DNA of 64,000 nucleotides from contig NZ_FUIC01000024.1 in the NCBI RefSeq assembly GCF_900163695.1, positions 62,001 to 126,000 of the forward strand, written 5' to 3'. This document shows positions 52,744 to 61,664 of the stretch, one piece after another (position 1 is the first letter of the stretch; the number at the start of each line of letters is the position of its first letter). Made by a program: the position numbers and the translations under genes. The DNA comes from Gulosibacter sp. 10 (GTDB lineage Bacteria; Actinomycetota; Actinomycetes; Actinomycetales; Microbacteriaceae). The notes under the pieces were generated by a model. The model saw only the letters and a program-made list of their open reading frames with translations, was not told where the DNA came from and made no database searches.

Positions 52744-54192
52744 TCAGGGCGCGTCGGCGAGCGCGGCGCGGGCGGCCCACGCGCCGGGCATGCCGTGCAC
52801 GCCGGCGCCGGGCGGGGTGGATGCCGAGGCGAGGTAGAGCCCCGGCCCGAGCCGGTACGGGTCGAGCGTCGGCCCGGGGCGCAGCAGCGCCTGCAGGCCG
52901 GTGGACGCCCCGCCCGCGACGTCGCCGCCGATGAGGTTCGGATCCCAGGCCTCGAGCGCGGCGGGCGGCGTCGCGTTGCGGAACACCACGGTGTCGCGGA
53001 AGCCCGGCGCGAAGCGCTCCAGCTGCCGCTCGACGAGGTCGATCACCTCGCCCTCGCGGGGCTCCTCGTAGCCGTGGGGCACGTGCGCGTAGGTCCACAC
53101 CACGTGGTAGCCGGTGCCGCCGGCGCGGCCCGGGTCGGCGACCTGCTGCTGGCCCACCATCACGAAGGGGCGGTCGGGCATCCTGCCCGCGGCGGCGAGC
53201 GCCTCCGCCCGCTCGAGCTCCCCGGGTCCGCCGATCACGTGCACCGTCGTGGCCTCGGCGCTGCGCGGATCGCTCCACGGGATCGGCTCGGCCAGGAGGT
53301 AGTCGATCTTGTAGACGCCGACGCCGTAGCGCCAGCGGCCGAGCCGCCTCGCGGTGCCGGCGCGGAGGCCGTCGATCGCCGGGCCGCGCAGCCGCAGCAC
53401 CTGCGCGGGTGTGAGGTTGAGCACCGTTGCGTCGGCGGCGGGCAGCTCGCGGAGATCCACGACCTCGACGCCCGTGCGGATGCGCCCGCCGTGCTCGTGC
53501 AGCACGGCGACCAGCGCATCCACGATCGCCTGCGAGCCGCCGCGGGCCACGGGCCATCCGCTCGTCTGCCCGAGCGCCCCGAAGAGGGCGCCGAAGGCGC
53601 CGGTGAAGGGATGCCCGAGCGGCGCGATCGCGTGCGCCGCGGAGCCGCCGAACAGCGCCCGGGCGGGGGCGCCCGCGAAGCAGCGGCGCGCGATCAGGCC
53701 CGCCGGCGCGAGCGCCGTCGGCGCGAACCGCGCGAGCCGGAGCGGATGCCGGGGGAGGCGCAGCATCGGCCCCAGCAGGTTCTCGAGCTGGGCGGGCATG
53801 TCCGCGGTGAGCGGCGAGTGGATGCGGCGCCATGCCCGCGCGTCGCGGCCCAGCTCGGCCGCCGTGTCCTCGAGGCCGCGGTGCAGCACCGCGGTCGGCC
53901 GGCCCGGCAGGGGGTGCGCGAGGGGGTACCGGGAGTGGCGCCACTCGAGCCCGTGCCGCTCGAGCTCCAGCTCGCGGAACACGGGGCTCGCGGCGCCGAA
54001 CGCGTGGCCGGCCGCGCCGAGGTCGACGACGGTTCCGGGACCGAGGGCGGCCGTCGAGCGGGCGGCGCCGCCGGGCAGCGCGTCGCGCTCGAAGACCTCC
54101 ACCCGCCATCCGGCGCGGGCGAGCAGGGCGGCGGCGGTGAGGCCGTTGGGCCCGGCGCCGACGACCACGGCGCTGCGGGGGTCGCTCGTCAT
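52744..54192 (-). CDS. FAD-dependent oxidoreductase, phytoene desaturase-like
   Basis: 482 residues, ATG at 54192 with GAGGAG upstream. The N-terminal dinucleotide motif VVVGAGPNGLTAAALLARAGWRV and the FERDALPGGAARS segment bind FAD. GGSQAIVDALVAVLHEHGGRI (about 260) and the C-terminal GPGLYLASASTPPGAGVHGMPG are marks of the NAD(P)/FAD (CrtI/retinol saturase-like) amine-oxidase group. No other carotenoid gene is near, so the substrate is open. First gene of the operon with the 191-residue and HTTM proteins, behind four 11-bp repeats. Confidence 0.88.
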   Translation of the reverse strand: MTSDPRSAVVVGAGPNGLTAAALLARAGWRVEVFERDALPGGAARSTAALGPGTVVDLGAAGHAFGAASPVFRELELERHGLEWRHSRYPLAHPLPGRPTAVLHRGLEDTAAELGRDARAWRRIHSPLTADMPAQLENLLGPMLRLPRHPLRLARFAPTALAPAGLIARRCFAGAPARALFGGSAAHAIAPLGHPFTGAFGALFGALGQTSGWPVARGGSQAIVDALVAVLHEHGGRIRTGVEVVDLRELPAADATVLNLTPAQVLRLRGPAIDGLRAGTARRLGRWRYGVGVYKIDYLLAEPIPWSDPRSAEATTVHVIGGPGELERAEALAAAGRMPDRPFVMVGQQQVADPGRAGGTGYHVVWTYAHVPHGYEEPREGEVIDLVERQLERFAPGFRDTVVFRNATPPAALEAWDPNLIGGDVAGGASTGLQALLRPGPTLDPYRLGPGLYLASASTPPGAGVHGMPGAWAARAALADAP

Positions 54193-54268
54193 GGCGTGCT
54201 CCTCATGCTGCGGGGGGTGCCGCCCGGGCGGGGCGGCATCGGGGGATGCCTCAACCCTGGGGGAGCGG

Positions 54269-54307
54269 GATGAGGCCGCGATGAGCCGCCTGTGAGAGTT
54301 CGATGAG
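54269..54307 (-). promoter_or_regulatory. Four 11-bp spaced direct repeats before the FAD/HTTM operon
   Basis: GATGAG at 54269 and 54280, TGTGAG at 54291 and GATGAG at 54302 on the plus strand: four hexamers exactly 11 bp apart, 77 bp upstream of 54192. Same word, spacing and orientation as before the gene at 50998. Confidence 0.72.
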
Positions 54308-54317
54308 ACGGGCCCGG

Positions 54318-55448
54318 TCACGCGGTGTTGCCCGCGACGCCGATCAGCTCGACGCGATCGTCGGCGATCGCGAAGAGGAACTGCACGGTGTCGACCACGA
54401 TCGGCAGCTCCGGATCGTTCGACTCGTGGCAGGTCGTGGACGAGCCGCCGTCCGAGCATTCGCTGGTCGAGTAGTTGATGGTGAGCGGGCTGACCTCGAC
54501 GAAGGCGTCCCACGCGTCCGGGCCGCCCGCCTCGTCGATATCGCTCTGCCAGTCGCCGTACCCGGACTCGTCGAGCAGGGGGACGAGATCGGCCCGGTCC
54601 TTCGCCGCGATCATGAAGATGCCGGTGTCCTCGCTCATGCCCGCCCAGTCGGCGGCCTCGAAGCGGTTCGGCTCGGGCTCGCTGCACCAGTTCGAGCAGC
54701 GCTCGTGGATGGCGTCGACCTCGTCCTGCACCAGTGCGGCGCCGGCCTCGGAGAGCTCGAGCGTCGCGCCCTCGATCCCGTCGGCCAGGGCGCTGTGGAT
54801 GCCCGAGGCGTCGCCCGGCGTGACCGGCACGGCGATCGGCTCGCCGGCGACGGCGAGCGCGGGGTTCGCCGCGACGAGCTCGAACTCGTGGGTGCCGGGG
54901 AGCGCGAGCGCCGCGGGGCCGGTGAGCGGATCGGAGCCGGCGGGGAGCGAGTCGTCTTCGGGCAGCAGCGCCTCCTCGGGGATGTCGAGCGCGAGCTCCC
55001 CGGCCTCGGGCGTGCGGAACGGCTGGGTCGCGTTCACGATCTCCCAGTGCGGCTCGCCGCCGTCGTACTCGACGTAGCGGACCACGGCCTGCCACTCCGC
55101 GGTGTCCTCGCCGATGGTGTGCGTCACGTCGATCACGCGGTACTTGTCGTCCGAGGGGCGCGGGTTCGGCTCCTCGCCGCCGATGATCTCGGCGAGCTCC
55201 GGCGCCGTGTCGGGCAGCAGCACGGAGTCCACGGGCACGTGCGGGCCGAGCAGCGTCTGCAGGGCCTCGGCGTCCTGCGAGGCGAGGGACTCGTAGAACT
55301 GCACGATCGCGCCGCGCGCCGTCATCCCGCCGGGGTGCTCCTCGTCCTCGGGCTCGGGGGTCGCGGCGCAGCCGGTCAGCAGGACGAGGCCCGCGAGCAG
55401 CAGCGCCAGCAGCCGGGCCGGCGCGGAGCGCCGCAGCGTCATGTGCAT
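54318..55448 (-). CDS. Secreted lipoprotein of unknown function
   Basis: 376 residues. Signal peptide with lipobox VLLTGC (about 20-25). An N-terminal region (about 40-130) with GAIVQFYESLASQDAEALQTLL resembles small SnoaL/NTF2-like folds. The C-terminal part has RCSNWCSEPEPNRFEAADW, then SECSDG and TTCHES, giving four Cys. This part matches the lipoprotein at 42697-43347. The stop is 11 bp from the direct-repeat block of the FAD operon. It lies 6 bp after the gene at 55455, so those two probably form an operon. Confidence 0.75.
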   Translation of the reverse strand: MHMTLRRSAPARLLALLLAGLVLLTGCAATPEPEDEEHPGGMTARGAIVQFYESLASQDAEALQTLLGPHVPVDSVLLPDTAPELAEIIGGEEPNPRPSDDKYRVIDVTHTIGEDTAEWQAVVRYVEYDGGEPHWEIVNATQPFRTPEAGELALDIPEEALLPEDDSLPAGSDPLTGPAALALPGTHEFELVAANPALAVAGEPIAVPVTPGDASGIHSALADGIEGATLELSEAGAALVQDEVDAIHERCSNWCSEPEPNRFEAADWAGMSEDTGIFMIAAKDRADLVPLLDESGYGDWQSDIDEAGGPDAWDAFVEVSPLTINYSTSECSDGGSSTTCHESNDPELPIVVDTVQFLFAIADDRVELIGVAGNTA

Positions 55449-55454
55449 CCTCGA

Positions 55455-56702
55455 TTACTCCGTGAACTCGATCGTCAGCAGCAGGCGGTCCCGGACGAAC
55501 CGCTCGAACTCCTGGTAGGTGATCCGGGGCTCCTCGCCGCCGGCCTCGTCGTTGCCGGCGAAGTGCAGCAGCAGCGCCGTGCCGTCCTCGTTGAAGACCC
55601 GCAGCGCCACGAACGCCGAGCGTTCCTCGGTGTCGAAGCGGTACACGGCGAACTCCACCGGCTCGACGCCGCCGTCGGGCAGGGCGACGTCGATGGTCAT
55701 CGGCGCGAGCTCGGTCACCGTGCCGTTCGCGCCCGACGCGAGGCCGAGCACCTCGAGCGCGGTCTGCTCCGTGACCTCCCCGTCGTCCGCCCCCTCGATC
55801 ATGGGGAAGGACGCGAGCTCGGCGCCCGTCTCGAACTCCCGGTCGGCGAAGTAGCCGTCGTTCGGCCTGCCGTAGTCCACCGAGAAGGTGTGGCTGAGCC
55901 CGTCGCTGTTCCAGACCTGCAGGTTGCTCGTGCCCTGCTGGTTGGCCTCCCAGCCCGGGGTGGTGCGGACATCGGCCTCGATGGACTCGACGCCGGTGCT
56001 GGCCCCGAGGTGGTAGCCCGGCTCCGGCGGCATGAAGAGCATGAAGGCGGTGATGCCGGCGCCCGCGATGAGCAGCACCGCGGCGGCCGACCAGGCGATG
56101 ACGCGCAGCCGCCGGCGCCGCCGCCTCGGCGAAGGGCCGGAGCTCGATGATCCGGAGCTCGATGATCCGGGGTTCGATGATCCGGGGCCGGACGAGCCCT
56201 CGGCCCCGGGGCGGGCCGTCGTCGAGGGACTTCCGGGGTCCGCCGGCGCCGAGCGTCCCGGTACCTGTCGCGTGGCTGCGTCGTGGTAGCCGGCCTGGTC
56301 GTACCCGGTCCGGTCGTGCCCGGCCGGGTCATGGCCGGTCCGGTCGTAGCCGGTGCCGGCCGATGCCGGGCGCGTCTGCGCGGCGTGCGTCGGGGCGGCG
56401 TCGCCCGGGGCGTGCCGCTCGGACAGCGGCGGCAGGTCGGGCATCGAGGATGCGGGCCGCTGCGCCGAGGGGGCGGTCTCGTCCGGTCCGCGCTCGGCGT
56501 CGCGATGGCCGTCCTGCGGCGCATCCGCGCCGTAGCCGCCGTCGTAGCTGTCGCCGCCGAACACGTACTGGCCCGGGTAGCGCTGCGGCGCGGAGGTATC
56601 GGGGATGGGCGGCAGGTCCTGCTGCCAGGGCGAGTTCGTGCCGGTCCAGGGCAGCGAGGAATCCCGGTCCTCGGATCCCTCGTCCTCCGGCTTGCCGCTC
56701 AC
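55455..56702 (-). CDS. Single-pass membrane protein with long disordered N-terminus
   Basis: 415 residues, GTG start. Residues 1-195 are low-complexity (Pro, Gly, Ser, Asp; repeats of GHDPAGHDRTGYDQAGYH type). They end in an Arg stretch RRRRRRLR and one membrane helix (about 200-221). The outer domain (about 225-415) has VWNSDGLSHTFSVDYGRPNDGYF. This layout is common in actinobacterial envelope proteins. Function unknown. Confidence 0.7.
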   Translation of the reverse strand: MSGKPEDEGSEDRDSSLPWTGTNSPWQQDLPPIPDTSAPQRYPGQYVFGGDSYDGGYGADAPQDGHRDAERGPDETAPSAQRPASSMPDLPPLSERHAPGDAAPTHAAQTRPASAGTGYDRTGHDPAGHDRTGYDQAGYHDAATRQVPGRSAPADPGSPSTTARPGAEGSSGPGSSNPGSSSSGSSSSGPSPRRRRRRLRVIAWSAAAVLLIAGAGITAFMLFMPPEPGYHLGASTGVESIEADVRTTPGWEANQQGTSNLQVWNSDGLSHTFSVDYGRPNDGYFADREFETGAELASFPMIEGADDGEVTEQTALEVLGLASGANGTVTELAPMTIDVALPDGGVEPVEFAVYRFDTEERSAFVALRVFNEDGTALLLHFAGNDEAGGEEPRITYQEFERFVRDRLLLTIEFTE

Positions 56703-56818
56703 GCCCCAACTGCTCCTTCGCGCCCTCGATTCGTGCGCCTCAGTCTAGGGGAGCGCCGCCCCGCGCGATTCAGCCGCGAGTTGCAACCGGCACGGTCCGG
56801 GCGGGGGAGAAGCGGCGG

Positions 56819-57250
56819 TCAGCCCGCCAGCGAGGGCGTGAGGATGAACAGGAAGGCCGCCACCACGATCGCGGTCTGGGTGATGGGGCGCGAGGTAGTC
56901 CAGCGGATGACGCCCTCGATGCGGCGGGGCAGCGGCGACTCGAGCCAATCGCCCCGCGTCGCACCGCGGCGATGCGCGAACCAGTCGAAGAGCAGCGTGA
57001 AGAACGGCGGCACCGAGCTCGCCCACGCGAGCAGCAGCATCCACCAGCGCCAGCGGCCGTTGACGCCGATCACCGTGGTCGCGAACAGGTACGCGAGGAA
57101 CGCGGTGCCGTGCGCTGCGCCCGCGAACGAGACGAGCACGTCGCCGAGCTCGGGCGCCCACACGTACTTCGTGAGCATCGCGAGGATGAGGAAGGCCCAG
57201 GTCGCGGCCTCGGCGAAGGAGGCGACGTGGAGCAGACGGGAGGGACGCAT
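56819..57250 (-). CDS. DUF3817 family membrane protein
   Basis: 143 residues with four helices. The DUF3817 signature RLLHVASFAEAATWAFLILAM (in parts, about 5-25) and HGTAFLAYLFATTVI (about 47-61) are visible. Small integral membrane proteins of unknown role, very common in actinobacteria. Confidence 0.85.
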   Translation of the reverse strand: MRPSRLLHVASFAEAATWAFLILAMLTKYVWAPELGDVLVSFAGAAHGTAFLAYLFATTVIGVNGRWRWWMLLLAWASSVPPFFTLLFDWFAHRRGATRGDWLESPLPRRIEGVIRWTTSRPITQTAIVVAAFLFILTPSLAG

Positions 57251-57279
57251 AGCCCCTCCAGCCTAGGCGAGCGCGGAGG

Positions 57280-58518
57280 CTACTTCGAGCGCCGGGAGCG
57301 CGTCTTCCGCTCCTTCGAGGAGCGCCTCGAGCGCGGGGGTCTCGTGCCGACCGGGACGGACCCGGTGACCCTCGACAGCGCGGCCCTCTTCTTCATCCGC
57401 GCCGAGGCCACCGAGGTGAACCACACGGCCAGCACGATCGCGACGATGCCCACCCACTGCAGCGGCGAGATGAACTCGCCCACGAGCAGCACGCCGCCGA
57501 CCACGGCGACCAGCGGCTGCGTGAGCAGCAGCATCGAGCCGGTCGAGGAGTCCAGGCGCGGCAGCGCGCTCGACGTGGTGACCCAGCCGATCACCTGGCT
57601 GAGCAGCGCCATCGCGATGAGGATCATGAACGGCTGGAACTCGGGCGTGAAGTTCGGCGCGCCGAACGCGGAGGCCACCGTGGTGCCCACGACCATCGAG
57701 GTCAGGGTCGAGAGGAACACGTTCGTCGACGCGTGGCCCGTGGGGCGCGAACGGCCGATGATCATGATGTAGCCGGCGTACGCGACGCCGCCCGCCACCG
57801 CGAGCAGCACGCCGAGGAACGCGTCGCCCGTCAGGTCGCCCTGCTCGATCACGCCGCTGAGCAGCACCACGCCGCCGAGCATCACCGGGATGGCCAGGAT
57901 GAAGGGCAGCGTGAGCTTCTCGCGGAAGATGAGCCACGCCATGAGCGGCACGATGATCACCTGCAGATTGCCGGCGACCGTGGCGATGCCGGCGCCCGCG
58001 AGCATCACGCCGGGGATCCAGAGCCCGACGTCGAGGCCGAAGAACACCCCGGCCAGCAGGTGCAGCAGCACCGGGCGCGCCTTCATCGGCCCGTTCATGC
58101 GCCATTCCAGGACGGCGAAGACGGCGAGCGGGATGAGCGCGATCGCGAAGCGGAAGAACACGGCGGTCGCGGCGTTCTCGCCCGACAGCCGCGTGAGCAC
58201 CGGGTTGAGGCCCACCGCGATCGACCCCATCAGCGCGACCGCGCGCGGGTCGATGCGGTTGAGGAAGCCGAAGAGGTCCTTCGGCACGGGACGGCCCGCG
58301 GCGCGCAGCCGCTCGGCCTCCTCGGTCGAGATCGTCGTGGTGATCGCCGTGGTGGAGGTTCCCAGCACCGGCGCGGCGGCCACCAGCTCGTTGACGTCGG
58401 GGGCCGGCGAGATCGGCACGCCGGTCATCGTCGTATTGATCCGCTCCACCCGGTCGTGCTGCTTGTCGTGCGGCTTGGCCCAGTGCGAACGGTCCGACCC
58501 GCCGAATTCCTCGCTCAT
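57280..58518 (-). CDS. DMT superfamily (EamA) transporter
   Basis: 412 residues. A polar N-terminus of about 90 residues is followed by ten helices in two EamA repeats, with GLDVGLWIPGVMLAGAGIATVAGNLQ (in parts) and LLLTQPLVAVVGGVLL near the end of each. A basic C-terminal tail (RSRRSSKERKTRSRRSK) is cytoplasmic. Likely an exporter of metabolites or amino acids. The unusually long N-terminus may mean that the true start is one of the later Met codons. Confidence 0.85.
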   Translation of the reverse strand: MSEEFGGSDRSHWAKPHDKQHDRVERINTTMTGVPISPAPDVNELVAAAPVLGTSTTAITTTISTEEAERLRAAGRPVPKDLFGFLNRIDPRAVALMGSIAVGLNPVLTRLSGENAATAVFFRFAIALIPLAVFAVLEWRMNGPMKARPVLLHLLAGVFFGLDVGLWIPGVMLAGAGIATVAGNLQVIIVPLMAWLIFREKLTLPFILAIPVMLGGVVLLSGVIEQGDLTGDAFLGVLLAVAGGVAYAGYIMIIGRSRPTGHASTNVFLSTLTSMVVGTTVASAFGAPNFTPEFQPFMILIAMALLSQVIGWVTTSSALPRLDSSTGSMLLLTQPLVAVVGGVLLVGEFISPLQWVGIVAIVLAVWFTSVASARMKKRAALSRVTGSVPVGTRPPRSRRSSKERKTRSRRSK

Positions 58519-58645
58519 CCCACCTCCTGCGTCACTCGTCTGAACGATCCTAGGGGCTGCCGAGGGCGCGACGATTCACCCGCTGCACAAGCGACGGCGG
58601 GTGGACTGGGCGACGGGTGAAACGGCGCTGCGGCGCGGGTCGGGG

Positions 58646-59341
<696 letters not shown>

Positions 59342-59343
59342 GA

Positions 59344-59700
59344 CTACTCGCCCTGCACGTTCTCGCGGGCCTGCTCGTCGCTCGAGGCGCCGGTGGGCAG
59401 GAGGCCGTCGTCGGTAACGGTCTCCGTCTGCGCGGGGTCGAACTCCGCCTCGTCGTCCGCCACCTCGATCGAGACGACGTCCTCGATCACGTCGTTCGAG
59501 AGCAGGTTCGCGGCGAGCTCCGAGATCTCCTCCATGAGCTCCGGGGTGACCTCGCGATCGGTCGTGATCTCGAAGCGCTTGCCGATCCGCACATCCACCA
59601 GGTGGTCCCGACCCTCCGCGGCGAGCGAGCGCTGCACGGCCTTGCCCGCGGGGTCGAGCAACTCCGGCTTGGGCATGACCTGCACGAGAATCTTCGGCAT
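59344..59700 (-). CDS. purS: Phosphoribosylformylglycinamidine synthase subunit PurS
   Basis: 118 residues. The first 80 or so are a normal PurS ([44 protein letters not shown]), which bridges PurL and PurQ. An acidic tail of about 35 residues ([18 protein letters not shown]) goes beyond the usual length. Two bases separate it from purQ. Confidence 0.94.
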   Translation of the reverse strand: MPKILVQVMPKPELLDPAGKAVQRSLAAEGRDHLVDVRIGKRFEITTDREVTPELMEEISELAANLLSNDVIEDVVSIEVADDEAEFDPAQTETVTDDGLLPTGASSDEQARENVQGE

Positions 59701-59841
59701 TCGGAACTCCTGTGGAAACGGGACGGCGAGGTCTCACCATCCTAACGGTGCGGACACGGACCGGCGCACCATGCTGCGCGGTCAGGAGGGATGCGCAAGG
59801 ATAGAGCCGGCGTTGGCCATCAGCGTTGACTAGGAGGCATC

Positions 59842-61074
59842 ATGGCGAAACGGCGTCAGAACACGTCGACAGGCCGCGGTGACGCGGTACCGGGCCCCGA
59901 CGACTTCGAACAGGCCCGGCAGGAGGGGAGGCTCGGCGGCGCGAGAACCGTCGCCGCCCCGTGGACCGACGGCATCGGGCTCGTCGCCGTCCGGGCGCTG
60001 CAGTTCCTGCTCATCCTGACCGCCGGCGGCGTGCTGGTGTTCGGCGCGCTGCAGGTCTCGATCATCGTCATCCCGCTGCTGCTCGCGCTCATCATCGCCT
60101 CGGCGATGGAGCCCGTGCTCTCCTGGCTCAGCTCGAAGGGATGGCCGAGGCTGCTGTCCACCGTGCTCGTGCTGCTCGTGGTGGTGCTGCTGCTCGGCGG
60201 GGCCGTCTGGCTCGTGGTGGCGCAGATCATGGCCGAGTGGGACGGGATGGCCGAGAAGGTCACCGAGGGCATCACGCAGCTCATCGCCTGGTGGAACAGC
60301 ACCTTCCCGCAGTTCGAGCTCAACGACCAGGCGCTCACCGACCTGTGGGGCACCGCGCAGGAGTGGCTGCAGAACCTCAACTACGGCGCGGTCGGCTCGG
60401 GCGTGGCCTCCGGCATCGGCGCCTTCGGCTCCTTCGCGATGTCCGCGGTGCTGTTCGTCGTGATCCTCTTCTTCTTCCTCAAGGACGGCCCGACGATCTG
60501 GTCGTTCCTCATCAAGCCGCTCAAGGAGGCGCACCACCGCCGCGCCGAGCTCATGGGGCTGCGCGCGGTGAGCGTCATGGGCGGCTACGTGCGCGGCACC
60601 GTGATCGTCGCGCTCGTGGACGCCGTGTTCATCGGCATCGGACTCGTGGTGCTGCAGGTGCCGCTGGCCTTCCCGCTCGCGCTGGTCGTGTTCATCACCG
60701 CCTTCATCCCGGTCGTGGGCGCCACCCTCGCCGGCGTGATCGCCGCGCTCGTGACCCTCGTGACGAACGGCCTCTGGCCCGCGGTGATCGTCGTGATCAT
60801 CGTCGTGGTCGTGAACCAGCTCGAGGGCAACCTGCTGCAGCCGATCGTGCTCGGCCGCTCGCTCAAGCTCCACGAACTGGTCGTGCTGCTCGCGCTGACC
60901 ACCGGTACGGTGCTCGGCGGCATCGTCGGCACGCTCATCGCTGTGCCGCTCACGGCGGTGGGTTGGGCGCTCATCAAGGCCTGGAACGAGCCGCTGCCCG
61001 ATCTCGAGCGGGATCCGGACGGCGACAACATCCGAGAACGGCTGCGAGAGAACTGGCGCCGAAAAGCGAACTAG
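59842..61074 (+). CDS. AI-2E family transporter
   Basis: 410 residues with about eight helices. Family marks include FFFLKDGPTIWSFL (about 210), VRGTVIVALVDAVFIGIGL, FITAFIPVVGATLAG and QLEGNLLQPIVLGRSLKLHELVVLLAL (in parts). These PerM-like proteins are ascribed to autoinducer-2 export or Na+/H+ transport. The N-terminal 40 residues are polar. It stands alone, divergent from purS, and has a strong terminator. Confidence 0.93.
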   Translation: MAKRRQNTSTGRGDAVPGPDDFEQARQEGRLGGARTVAAPWTDGIGLVAVRALQFLLILTAGGVLVFGALQVSIIVIPLLLALIIASAMEPVLSWLSSKGWPRLLSTVLVLLVVVLLLGGAVWLVVAQIMAEWDGMAEKVTEGITQLIAWWNSTFPQFELNDQALTDLWGTAQEWLQNLNYGAVGSGVASGIGAFGSFAMSAVLFVVILFFFLKDGPTIWSFLIKPLKEAHHRRAELMGLRAVSVMGGYVRGTVIVALVDAVFIGIGLVVLQVPLAFPLALVVFITAFIPVVGATLAGVIAALVTLVTNGLWPAVIVVIIVVVVNQLEGNLLQPIVLGRSLKLHELVVLLALTTGTVLGGIVGTLIAVPLTAVGWALIKAWNEPLPDLERDPDGDNIRERLRENWRRKAN

Positions 61075-61082
61075 TCGGACCC

Positions 61083-61117
61083 CCGCGGGGCCGCCCACCC
61101 GGTGGGCGGCCCCGCGG
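61083..61117 (+). terminator. Terminator after the AI-2E family gene
   Basis: Arms CCGCGGGGCCGCCCACC and GGTGGGCGGCCCCGCGG (17 bp, perfect) begin nine bases after the stop. Confidence 0.8.
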
Positions 61118-61159
61118 CGTTAACGCCGTACCTGAGCAGGGTCCCGAGCCCTCCGCGCA

Positions 61160-61220
61160 ACAGATGCGTCACAGTCTGCGGTTATGCCGTGTCCGTAACC
61201 GCAAACTGTGACGCATTTGT
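61160..61220. repeat. Family A hairpin element, copy 6
   Basis: 61 bp. ACAGATGCGTCACAGT pairs with ACTGTGACGCATTTGT, and inner arms CTGCGGTTA and TAACCGCA pair as well. The change TCGCAG to TCACAG is matched in the other arm (CTGTGA), so pairing is kept. Confidence 0.88.
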
Positions 61221-61316
61221 GGGCCTCGGGCTGGGCTCCGCCGTCATCCCGGCCTCCTGTGGGGTCTGGGCGTCCCAAAGCTGTACCTGAGAGGCGGGGC
61301 CCGGGCCTTCCCCGCA

Positions 61317-61377
61317 ACAGATGCGTCAGAGATTGTGGTTACGGACTCCCCAAAACCGCGAACTGTGACGCATCTGT
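61317..61377. repeat. Family A hairpin element, copy 7
   Basis: 61 bp. ACAGATGCGTCAGAGATTGT and ACTGTGACGCATCTGT arms; inner GGTTACGG and CCGCG partly pair. Confidence 0.85.
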
Positions 61378-61465
61378 GGGCAGGGAGGGCTCCGCCTTCA
61401 TTCTGGGTCCCGCGTGAGCCGGATGAGCGGACGCTGCCTCGGGATATTTTCAGTGGCCCCACACA

Positions 61466-61526
61466 ACAGATGCGTCAGAGATTGCGGTTACGTCGTGGTC
61501 GTAACCGCAGACTGTGACGCATCTGT
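61466..61526. repeat. Family A hairpin element, copy 8
   Basis: 61 bp. ACAGATGCGTCAGAGATTGC and ACTGTGACGCATCTGT arms; inner GCGGTTACG and CGTAACCGC pair perfectly. Confidence 0.88.
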
Positions 61527-61664
61527 GATGGGCGTCGGGGGCACGTTGGCCCGGGCTTAGGTGAGCTGAGCCCGGACTACGCTCCGGATACGTCGGTGAT
61601 TGTCCCGGGAAGACCGCCCAGCGTCAGGCTATTGGCCCGTCCCGAGCGCCTCGCAAATCGCGGT

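Larger units (their letters stand above)
61118..61664. other. Intergenic stretch with three family A hairpins
   Basis: No gene supported. Three hairpin elements start at 61160, 61317 and 61466, each embedded in a longer, partly duplicated unit of about 150 bp. The sequences between them share GTACCTGAG, GGGCTCCGCC and CCCGCAACAGATGCGTC. Confidence 0.65.

Noticed and set aside
52717-54273. 518-residue plus-strand frame opposite the FAD oxidoreductase
   Set aside because: Antisense shadow; the minus strand has the FAD motif, a good ribosome binding site and operon overlap.
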